Source: Linyphia triangularis
Lineage: Eukaryota > Arthropoda > Arachnida > Araneae > Linyphiidae
Assembly: GCA_963978545.1 (NCBI GenBank)
Contig: OZ021732.1
Coordinates: 27,806,123-27,870,122, forward strand
Direction: 5' to 3'
Length of the DNA: 64,000 nucleotides
Part shown: one piece after another, positions 54,595 through 64,000 of the stretch
Position numbering within the stretch: the stretch's first letter is position 1
Layout: every line of letters starts with the position of its first letter
Position numbers and translations under genes: made by a program
Notes under the pieces: model-generated
The model's database searches: none
What the model saw: only the letters and a program-made list of their open reading frames with translations
Told to the model about the DNA's origin: nothing

Positions 54595-55090
54595 AATAGA
54601 ACCCATAAAAACAAAGTTTTTAATATAAATCCTTTATATGCATTGCTAATTTTTATATTCAGTAATATAGCGCCGATTCTGTAAACAGAAAGAGACTTGG
54701 TGTTTGCATCGAATTTTAATTATTAAAAACATTTCTATCAGCAAAATGTGCTGGCAAACTACGTTTCAAAATTTATTTATTAAAATTGAACATGAAGTTT
54801 TGCTCTAACATCCAAATATCATTTATTTATTCTGATTAAAGTAATTTTATTATTTATTACAAAAAAATTAGGTAACATGATAGAGTTTCAGCAATGATCG
54901 ATTAAATACTATTTCATCACGATTTAGTGGCAGTAACAGCCCCAAAATTCGATAGATTGCATTGTCATCGACATCGTATCTATCTATCAAGTTTCAGCTT
55001 GATTGGATGACGACAATGGGAATAATTAGACGTCGGAAGATTTACCTCCTATCGATACATACATAAAATCGAAGTTAATATAAAGGATTT
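54595..55090 (+). repeat. Interspersed repeat family R1, second copy
   Basis: It shows the same ordered blocks as 34110-34745, ending CATAAAATCGAAGTTAATAT. The ends are not sharply defined. Confidence 0.6.
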
Positions 55091-55572
55091 AAAAAGAAAC
55101 TTCATATTTATCTTATGCAAATTATTACGAAAGTTGAATATTGTTGGTTCATTAAGATGTAATCTAATGGTATAGCCAGCCCGATAAAAACATTCAAGCT
55201 CGAAATGATCACTGTATAGAATACCTATTTCTGGCTTAGACAAAAGCTTCCGATCCACTCTTCACACATTTTGAACTGACTTCTTGAGAATATTTGGACG
55301 TCTAAGTGTAAACTGCAATTCAAACGAATATATTGAAATTATAATCCTACTAACTAAAAAAAAATATGATAATAAAAAAAAATGGTCTAATTATCCATCT
55401 GGGAATTAGATCTTATGTGTACTAACTCGGGGTAAATTTATGACTAAAAACGTTCAACACATTAAATCACAATACTCAATTTCAATTAAAACAGGTATCA
55501 AACTATACTATGCGATCCTACGAATACATCACAAGTACAGGGTGTACGTATTAAAGTTCCAAAAAGTATTAA

Positions 55573-55713
55573 CTCTTTGAGTGCTGAATTATTTGAAGAT
55601 TTTTATGCCCATAGGACGGATTTGGATGGACGGACGACGAGTCAGACTCGTCCACCGTAACTTCACCCAAATAAGCAGATAATGAGTCTCCTTCGTCAAA
55701 TATACCCAAAGGG
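55573..55713. mobile_element. piggyBac-like MITE with TTAA on both sides
   Basis: CTCTTTGAGTGCT at the left and CCCAAAGGG at the right are inverted ends (about 9 of 11 matches), flanked by TTAA at 55569-55572 and 55714-55717. A 15-bp palindrome (ACGAGTCAGACTCGT) lies inside. Confidence 0.5.
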
Positions 55714-56399
55714 TTAAATAACTGGTCAAAAAGACATAAAATTAGACCTGTATATACCATCGAGTGCATATACCCGAAGAAGAGGAAACGGTATGGCCTA
55801 AGAAATACTAGCTTGATCAATTTTTATGCTTTCTACCACTTTTCCCTTTATTCACGTAAAATTTTACGTCATTCTGACGAGTGTTTGGTAGTTTTTTAAC
55901 AGTTTTTTTTTAAAGTTAATTTTTAATTATAACTAGTCCGTGGAAATTTAAATTCGATTTCAAAAGCATCGAACTATTTTTTTTTTTTCTTATGTCATAC
56001 CATTACTTTTTGGAAGTCATGATTCGGCATAAGAAAAATTTGCCATTCTTGTGAAATCCTGCTTTTTAAAAGTTGAATTTTAATTATTAACAAGCACCAC
56101 TAGTTGATTATAACTAAATTTGAACTTTCAAAAGAAACACACTTCAAAATGACTTAAAATTTATTAGCTGAATAAACGCGAAAACTGAAAAGTGGTATGG
56201 TATAAGATTTTTTTTTGTTCGAAATAGTTGTTTTTATAATAATAGAATAAGCTGGCTGTCACAATCACTGGCGATCTCGATTGGTACACCGACTAATTAC
56301 TTGTAAAACAGCCTTCAGAGATCAGAGTTTAAAACGAATGAATCTTTACACTGGGTATCTTTACGTAATGGCAGATCAACAAAAAATGTTGAAGGAAAA

Positions 56400-56838
<439 letters not shown>

Positions 56839-56865
56839 CCGGCAGATTTAGTGGTAAAAATATAA

Positions 56866-57112
56866 CCCATAAAACAAAGTTTTTAATATAAATCCCTTAT
56901 ATATTGCACATTTTATATTCATTAGCATAGAGCCGTTTCTGTTGTCAACGTGTGCTTCTTTTTAATATTTAAAATTAAATGCAAACACCATCTCTATCAG
57001 CATAAAAGGCGTCTAACTACTTCAAAATTTTTTCATTAAAAATTAATTTGAATTTATACACTCATATCCAGATATCTTTTATTTATACTGATTAAAACAA
57101 TTTTATTATTTA
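56866..57112 (+). repeat. Interspersed repeat family R1, left part, cut by Helitron
   Basis: It carries CCCATAAAACAAAGTTTTTA, CATAGAGCCGTTTCTGTTG and GATTAAAACAATTTTATTAT as in other R1 copies. R1-type sequence (CAGGAAAGAGTTTC, GATGACGGCAAGTTAATT) resumes at 60170-60260 beyond the Helitron. Confidence 0.6.
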
Positions 57113-57203
57113 CTAGCTGTACCCTGCCACGCTTCGCTGTGGCACATTGTGATTGAATGGTTGAGAAATGAGAAACAAAACAAAGAATACATTTCATATA
57201 AGT

Positions 57204-59607
57204 TTAATTTTGCAATACTTGTGGATATACAATATTTTTTGTTTTTCCACTGTCTGCGTAGATATAAAGACTATCTGGTTTGCCGACTCGGGAACACGCA
57301 ACATACAGTTGTCCATGTGAAAAGCAATCCGCATCTAAATCTAAACCACACAATTCTAAAGATTGACTTTGAGCTTTATTGATTGTGATTGCAAATGCCA
57401 ATCGAATTGGGAATTGCAATCTTTTAAATTGAAATGGTGTATCGGTCGGGATCATGGGTATTCGAGGAATGAGGACATCTTCACCTTTGAAAGGCCCTGT
57501 TAAAATCGTTGCTTCCACTACGTTATTCATCAATTTCTTAACTGCAAGTCGCGTTCCGTTGCAGAGTTTTGGCTGATTAATATCCCGCAAGAGGATAATT
57601 GGCACACCTATTTTCAATTTAAGTATGTGTGGTGGTATCTCTGGCAGATCAAATGAGTTTAAAAATTCCGTTGGATAATTAACTACTTCATCTGCTTCCA
57701 CAACGGTGTTTATCGATTTATAAGTAATTTCATCACTTTGAATACTGGATTGAATAACATTATTAAGTTGATAGACATCTTTATTCTTTGCGGCAAGGAT
57801 AGCTCTTTCACTGAGCCAATCTTGATTTCTATGATTTATTTGAATGTCAGGAAATACTTTTTCGATCAGTTCTTCTTTCGAAGTTACTAAATTACAAAAA
57901 TGATCGGGAAATGATATTCGTCTAGACGTCTCATCGACTGGCAGCTGTCCGTTTCCAATTTCCAGTAACTGTCGTGAGAATACCTCAGCTGATGGATCAT
58001 TCTGCAACTGGACACGCATATTCGTAGTCAACTGCAATGTACGTACGTGCTGCCATAGTGTTGAATATTTCAAGCAAGCATTTATTTCGTCTGCTGGTGT
58101 CGATCGAGAAATTACAGGCAATGTTTGCCTAAAATCTCCTGCGAGCAATATCAATGCATTCCAGAATGGTTGAACGTTTCCACGCAAATCTCGTAACGAT
58201 CGATCAAGAGCTTCAAGCGTTTTTTTATGTGCCATCGTGCATTCATCCCAAACAATTAGTTTACATTTTTGTAATACTTTTCCCATACGGGTGCTTTGGA
58301 AATATTGTACGTAGGAGTCTCGATGATTTGCATGTTTAATGGCAACTTTAGAGCTGAATGCGCAGCTCTTCCACCTGGTAACAATGTCGCAGCTATTCCA
58401 GACGAAGCAAGAGCTAAGGCTATGTCATTTTTTGATAGAACCGTTGCTAGAATTAATCTAATGAGGTACGTTTTCCCAATTCCTCCTGGCGCATCCAAGA
58501 AGAAGATCCCCCCAACTCCATCATTTATCATTTGCATTATGCGATCATAAATGCCTTTCTGTTTACGCGTTAATTTGGGAATGTTCGATTGGACATATGC
58601 CTGAAGATCATCAATGTTGTAACTCTGTTCACGGCGCAAATCTACATCAAATGCAGCAGTCGCAGTTCGGGTTGGTGCTGGCATTCCTAATTGACTAAGA
58701 ACTTTATTTGCAATAGCTAAGCACTTGTCTTCAATATTTATCAATGCTTCGTTGTAAATGCCTCTGTAAATTCTAAGGTCATATTGACATTTTCAAGGCG
58801 TACTCTATGCAAAATATCCTCAGCCATATGCGATAGATATCTTTCCCATAACTCTGTGGGAGATGAAGGAAAGCAAGTGGTCAATATAATTGCGAATAAT
58901 GCGCGAATTTGGTTTGGATGTGCAGTGTTGCACGCCTTATTAATGCATATATTCCACTGTTGGTTATTTTCTAATAAATTCAGAGCTTGACACGCAGCGC
59001 GGAAAGTGGCATGTGTGACGCCGTCAACTATTTTTAATTGCTGAAAAGATCTAGGACCAGGCACATTTACCAATAGCATGCGAAGGAAAAAACATTCATC
59101 TTGATTGGGATGCACTGTATAAAGTCTACCAATTGTACTTTCTTTGAAAATGCCAGGTTGACCGTCGACTGGCTCCCCTCGTCTGCGTCGTACGAATAAT
59201 TTTTTAGTTACATTCCACGTGTAATAAGAGGGAACTTCTGAATAGATCAGTGTTCTGGCGAAAGCGTCGTCCTGGCATAAGGAGAAAAAAGCAGTCAGAG
59301 TTGTACCAGGTGGATTAAGGGCTCTTTCTTGCACATTTGCATCTGTGAAATAAACACGCTGTCCATTTTCTAAATGTACTGCAAAGTGAACCACAGCTGG
59401 ATTGCGTTCATGCATGGGAAATGAAAAAATTCGCCATGCAGCCTCATTGCTGCTTATGTATCTTCCAGCCTGGTATTGAGCAATTTCATCTATATCTCGT
59501 ACTGCATTTTTGTCACGATTATCTGATTGCACACTAAAAACTGCCATATTGCTGCCTCTATAAAAAAAAAAATCAATCGCGCAAGCTTCAAATTGAAAAT
59601 TATACAT
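57204..59607 (-). pseudogene. Helitron Rep-helicase protein remnant: PIF1-type helicase with frameshifts
   Basis: There are three consecutive reading frames. 59607-58741 begins at the C-terminal edge of the Rep region (RGSNMAVFSVQS, then AGRYISSNEAAWRIFSFPMH) and runs through the linker. 58744-58256 holds Walker A (FLDAPGGIGKTYL) and the following GIAATLLPGGRAAHS. 58286-57204 holds motif II (LIVWDECTM), GDFRQTLPVI, and the last helicase motifs (AFAITINKAQSQSLELCGL, GQLYVACSRVG). The frames shift near 58750 and near 58270, so no continuous protein is possible. No HUH motif or catalytic tyrosines are present. In intact Helitrons this protein nicks, unwinds and transfers the element. Confidence 0.9.
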
Positions 59608-59859
59608 TTAAATTTCCAGAACTACATCAAAAGGGAACGGGGAGGCGAAAAGAGTGATTTAGTAAGTCATAATGTTACGAATTTTGTATATTTGTAAATA
59701 TTTCGTAGTGTTAAAATTTATGTACATTTCGCATAAGGCAGTGCAATAGTTCGTCGTTAATATGTTTCCCTGCAATGATTCCCTTGATGCTTGATAACGG
59801 GTTTTACAGAGGTAACTCTGGGAAGCGAGTTTCAAGGGGCAGGGCATTTAACATTATGG

Positions 59860-59995
59860 TAATGGGAATCTCGCCAAATTGGCGAGATAGAGCCAAGTTG
59901 GCGACGGTTTTGGCGACTAATTTTTGTCGCCAAATTTGGCGAGAAATCGCCAAATGTCGCCAAACTTGACGACCATTTGGCGACATTTTCGGTAC
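59860..59995. repeat. Cluster of TTGGCG/CGCCAA motifs with palindromes in Helitron 5' region
   Basis: Nine copies of TTGGCG or its complement occur in about 130 bp. They include a perfect 21-bp palindrome centred at 59878 (59868-59888; ATCTCGCCAA, A, TTGGCGAGAT) and GTCGCCAAATTTGGCGA at about 59926. There is no coding capacity. Confidence 0.85.
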
Positions 59996-60261
59996 ATGGT
60001 TAAAATACTGTTTTTTCGCGGTCGCGGATATGTGACTGATGAAAAAAATAGATAAAAACAATCCTTGATGCGGATTATATATCATGCTAAAATTTCAGCT
60101 CGATCGGTGAAGAACTTTTTGAGTTTTTGAAGCGTACACAAACCAACATAACATTTTTATATATATAGATTTATTAAAACAATTTTGTCAACAGGAAAGA
60201 GTTTCTTTAATGACCGGTTAAATGTTAGTTTAGAGCGATTGGATGACGGCAAGTTAATTTA

Positions 60262-60607
60262 TGTTGTGGTCGGTAGTCTAGGGGAAAATAGGAACGATGC
60301 AGTTTTGTTGCTTAAAGTTATTTAATTTCATCATTTCATATTCGTTAAATTACAAAAGAAGACTGTTAAGCCTTCACTAGAAGATCGTGATGGCGGCCTA
60401 GGGCAGAATCCTCTCGCTCCTCTCAAGTCTTGCTGTTTTATATCCAGTGGCGCTGCAGTCGATACTGACTCATCTCCACTGTGTATACGACACTCGGGCA
60501 TTCTGATATCCATTCAGTCCTCTGAATGTAACTTTATTTCTAAAAAGACACTTACAAGAGAAAGTAACAAACTACAAAAGTAAAAGAAATATAATTCGAA
60601 AACTACA
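60262..60607 (-). repeat. Candidate 3' LTR of Ty3-type element
   Basis: On the minus strand it starts TGTAGTTTTCG after a purine-rich GAAGAGAAAGAA (a possible polypurine tract) and ends ACCACAACA. A minus-strand AATAAA is at 60533-60538. No matching 5' LTR lies inside the window, so the borders are tentative. Confidence 0.3.
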
Positions 60608-61071
60608 ATTCTTTCTCTTCAAATTGAATGGAAAAACTTTGTAAATTATTAAGCGTTAAATGCGATTAAAGTCGAATACCTGAGTACAAGAAAGAAAACA
60701 AATGTATATTCTAAACTTCCTAATTCACAAGAAAATTTTCACTATTCAAAAATTTGGAGGATAAATTGATAGAAAAATAAACATACAAATAGAACTGATA
60801 AACAGTACATATCAATTTAACAAAACAAGTTTTCAAAATAAATGTTATTGATAAGAAAACGTTTAAAAATACAGAAAAATGTGAATCACAAAAGTTAAAG
60901 GAATACTAAAATGTAAATAAGTAATATAGTAACATATAATAATATAAGAAACATATAGTTATAAGAAAATGTTCAACTCATGAAAATGCTGAAAGAAAAA
61001 AATCACTTATATAATAAGTTCACTGTAAGTTTATGAGTGTTCGTTAAGAAAAAAAAAATACAGTTTATGGT

Positions 61072-62343
61072 TCAATTGTCTTTCCATTTTTTCATAAAAT
61101 CGGCGGCTGTAGATGTCAAATTTGGGCCTTCGTGACTACCCAATTTTCGCACATCATAACGATCATTTTGTCGAATCTTAATAACTTCGTAGGGGCCAAA
61201 AAATTTAACACGTAATTTTAAACCTAGCTTGAACTGGGTTCGCTTGATCGCAATTTTTTCACCAATTTGATACACAGCAGCTGGTTTTCTATGCTTATCG
61301 TACTGAACTTTGCTGCGCTGTTGATGTTGATTGATATTTTCTTTAGCGGTTGTTCGAATGTTTTCCCGATCGGTAACTGTCGACTGAATTTGGGCTTCTT
61401 CTAAAATTTCCTTAATACGAATGTCATCTGTATTCCGCAATTTAACACCGGTGACGAGTTGGAATGGGGTATATTCTGTAGCGAGTGATACGGTGCTGTT
61501 AATTATTCTTTGCACAGAAGGGACGTATTTAAACCATTTAGTGGGTTCTTCTAGAGGTAATTTTGTTAATACAGGGATGAGGGTTGAATAGAATTTTTCA
61601 GCTTGTCCGTTATCTCGTGAAACCCCTGTTGTGATGGTAATGTGTTCTATTTTTTCATCACGACAGTAGTTTTGAAATTCGATGGAAGTGAACGCACTGG
61701 CTCTGTCGCTAATAATTCGAACGGGGTTTCCGAATGTTGTTTGGTGTTGTATCAGTTTATCAATAGCGTCTTTTGCCGTTGTGGAACGAACGGGATACAG
61801 CCATAGAAATTTAAAAAAGGCACAGACGATACTAAAATTATGTTTGTAATTTTTCGAAAAAGTGAATCTTCTGGGCGATTGATAAATAGGCGTTTCGTCT
61901 GATAAAAAAATTTGCATAGTTAAATTTGTTTCTTTAATTTTATGTGGCCGATTAGAATTAATTAAAGTTTCAATTTCTTTTGGCTGAGATAAGTTTGTTA
62001 TGTGTAACAAATCCAGTTCAGTTATTTGTATAGTGTTACAAGTGTAAATAAAATCTTTCATTTCATTACTATCCGCAATTTCAGTGAATTCCATAAATAA
62101 AGTCTGGCTTAAATCAGAGTCGCCATTAATTTTCGCGAAGTCCTCAGATTCATCTCTAAGTGGGTGAGGGGGGGCTACATGCGTGGAAAGATACATCATT
62201 ATAAATTGATCTCGAGTTCTCAGGGTCAGTCTGAATTTCATCAGTGTGGGAAAGGAATTTTGTTTCGAGTTGGGAAGGATTCTCAAGTGCTTCGTTCTCA
62301 AGTGTATGTGGGGTGAAGAATGTTGAATCGAATTTATGCCCAT
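61072..62343 (-). pseudogene. Ty3/gypsy-type pol remnant: RT leader fused to integrase core and C-terminus
   Basis: The 5' part of this reading frame resembles the linker before reverse transcriptase, up to DETPIYQSPRRFTFS. It then jumps directly to the middle of an integrase (KHNFSIVCAFFKFLWLYPV). The second and third catalytic acids are visible (IISDRASAFTS and DNGQAEKFY), and a C-terminal region (GEKIAIKRTQ, FFGPYEVIKI) follows. All of RT, RNase H and the first integrase Asp are missing, so it cannot support transposition. The frame overlaps the protease frame upstream and is shifted near 62170. Confidence 0.85.
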
Positions 62344-63647
62344 GGCAAGTGTACAGTTTCAAAAGAGTACTTGGTGGGATAATTAATGGTCGATTAATTT
62401 TATTGCACACAGCTGCAGGAACAATTAAGGAATTTTTTGGTGTTTTGGGAAGGGATATTTTAATATGTGCTAATTTAGCAGTTTCTTCAGAAAATGCGCC
62501 TTGTAACAGAATTTCTTTATCACAAATAATATTTGGGTTTACATATGCACTGTGAATACAGACAAGAGAACTTCCAGAATCTATCAAAGCATCTACCATT
62601 TCATCATTTACCAAAAGAGTTTCATATTGGAGATCATTAGTAAAATTATTAGAAATAAGAGGCGTTACAGCTTCAATTGTACAAATAGTATTTTCAGTTT
62701 TAAGGAATTCTTTTCGGAAATTTTCCTGGGTTGGTTGACGATTTTGATACCCAGTTTTATTGTTATCATAAGGGGGTCGCGAATGTACTTCAGATAGTGA
62801 CTTTCGCTTGGAATTAAAATAGTTGTCGCCTTCCAATGCTAGTTGAGACGGTTTAAACCACGTATCCGCTTGACGGACAGCAATGTGAGATTGAGTGTCT
62901 CGGTCAATGGTGCTAAATAATTTATCACTAACCATTAATTGACATATTTCCTCTACCGTGCTAGCATTTCTTAATTCTAAATAGTACTTGAAAGCTACAA
63001 TGAAACGGCTTGAAACTCACGTTCAGTTGAACGTGAGTTTCGTTCGGGAACCTTTGAGCTCCTTGAAAATAAATAAGAGTTTCCGGGGCTGTAGGTTGGA
63101 ATTGTTGCAAAACGATATTTTTAACCCTTTCATAATTAGTTAGGTCAGTCTCCGAAATGTACAATAATACACTATTTGCACGCTCTCCAAGAATATTTAT
63201 CAAAATTTCTGCCTTAAATTCTTGTGGTACCTGTTTGGTAGCAAATGCACGCTCTAAAGAATGAAAAAACAAATTTAAATTTTCTGCTCGTGAAGGAACT
63301 GGCATAGATAAAGTTTTAACGCTTCGTAAAAGATTTTCGAGGCTGGATGTCGAAGTGTCGGGGGCGACATTATTTGTAATTGTGTTTGTCGGGTTTTCCG
63401 AAATATTTCTTCTAAGAGCCGCAACTTCTAATTCTTTCTCGGCGCGTGATAATTTTAATTTTTCCAGTTCTAATTCTTGAGAAAGTTGCTCTTTTGCTAA
63501 ATTTACTTGTTCTTTCGCTAAATTTGCCTGTTCTCTCGCTAAATTTGCCTGTTCTTTCGCTAAATTTGCTTGCTCTTTCGTCTTGCGTTCTGCGATTGTA
63601 TTCGAAATTAAATCTGTAACGAATTGTGGATCATCTTTAAATACCAT
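62156..63647 (-). pseudogene. Ty3/gypsy-type gag and protease remnant
   Basis: The frame 63647-62961 starts with ATG and encodes a coiled coil of five KEQANLA-like heptads (a 21-bp minisatellite at about 63484-63570), then a gag capsid-like region (AEILINILGERANSVLLYIS). The frame breaks at a 30-bp palindrome (63012-63041), then continues in another frame (AFKYYLELRNAS) into 62935-62156. This second frame has VSDKLFSTIDRDTQSHIAV and an aspartic protease motif (DALIDSGSSLVCIHS). No zinc knuckle was seen. The class is assigned from the order gag, protease, RT leader, integrase. Confidence 0.8.
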
Positions 63648-64000
63648 GACTCGATGTTTTGTTTAATCACTATTAACGTTGCGTTTTCTGGGATAGTGAT
63701 ACCTATTTCCTTAGAAATTTTGATTAAATCGTCCTTCCGAGAATTTTTATACATTTTTGTAAACAAAGGTAATTTTAAATCCTACCTGGATATCTGCTAC
63801 ACGTTGAACAAGGACAATATTTCCCTTTAATAATTTTTTTTTTCTCTGACATTGGTGACGCTTACAGAACTTTTTAACACTGGCACAAAATCGCATACAT
63901 TGTAGTAGGAAGACACTTACGTGCTCGTAGACTTGTAGATTACTTCATTATTTTGCACACACGCGATGACACTTTTTAGAGCACAATCGATGGCACAAAT
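63648..64000 (-). other. Untranslated leader upstream of gag, to window edge
   Basis: AT-rich sequence between the gag ATG and the end of the window. GTCACCAATGTCAG on the minus strand (about 63845-63860) could belong to a leader or LTR edge. I could not match any part to the candidate 3' LTR, so the 5' LTR is outside or lost. Confidence 0.35.

Larger units (their letters stand above)
57113..60169 (-). mobile_element. Helitron, internally deleted (no Rep nuclease), about 3.06 kb
   Basis: The minus-strand 5' end is TCTATATATATAAAAATG at 60169, preceded by A. The 3' end is GGGTACAGCTAG at 57113, followed by T, with a hairpin (GCCACAGCGAAGCGTGGC) just upstream. This is the rolling-circle transposon pattern: 5' TC, 3' CTRR with hairpin, insertion between A and T. 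The coding remnant starts just after where the Rep/HUH nuclease should end and covers the linker and PIF1-type helicase. It is inserted in an R1 repeat. Confidence 0.9.

Noticed and set aside
63830..64000. 5' LTR of the Ty3-type element
   Set aside because: No stretch here matches the candidate 3' LTR at 60262-60607, and no primer-binding site could be placed.

Overview
This is an AT-rich, intron-containing, transposon-loaded animal nuclear sequence. The window alone does not name the species. The exon structure, the granulin and tubulin proteins, abundant tRNA-derived SINEs, mariner, hAT-like, Harbinger-like and Helitron relics and Ty3-type gag/pol debris fit an arthropod, and a spider or other chelicerate is my best inference.

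Layout. (1) 1-7.95 kb, plus strand: the last three coding exons of the splicing factor SRSF1 (SF2/ASF), whose start lies left of the window, followed by a long AT-rich 3' UTR. Its introns host a piggyBac-like MITE (2848-3134) and a palindromic mariner derivative (5449-5996). (2) 8-18.7 kb: intergenic, with two SINEs, a GC-rich island with stacked hairpins and a degenerate repeat field. (3) 18.7-29.2 kb, minus strand: a complete alpha-tubulin gene with five coding exons (451 aa) and, about 5.1 kb upstream, a candidate 5' UTR exon in a CpG-rich stretch. The intron in between carries a nested stack of terminal-inverted-repeat elements. (4) 29.3-45.6 kb: intergenic repeats, including a SINE pair with intact target duplications, a self-nested hAT-like pair, a TCGATA-rich element and a Harbinger-type MITE. 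(5) 45.6-51.85 kb, plus strand: two tandem granulin-family genes. The first has a SINE inside its granulin exon and no ATG in its signal-peptide exon; the second looks intact, with three granulin domains. (6) 52-56.9 kb: a second, reversed copy of the mariner palindrome, small MITEs and a roughly 430-bp AT microsatellite. (7) 57.1-60.2 kb, minus strand: a Helitron with both termini recognisable but no Rep nuclease and a frameshifted PIF1-like helicase. (8) 60.2-64 kb, minus strand: a Ty3/gypsy-type retrotransposon with gag, protease and integrase remnants, from which nearly all reverse transcriptase and RNase H has been lost.

The host genes are housekeeping (pre-mRNA splicing, microtubules) plus a secreted cysteine-rich pair, and show no shared pathway. 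The main interest is in how mobile DNA has rearranged itself here: a palindromic mariner that has propagated as a palindrome, layered insertions dated by target-site duplications, and a SINE in a granulin coding exon that carries splice-site-like dinucleotides able to restore the frame. Coordinates of exons and repeats were read by eye from splice consensus, frame continuity and repeat alignment; no database search was run.
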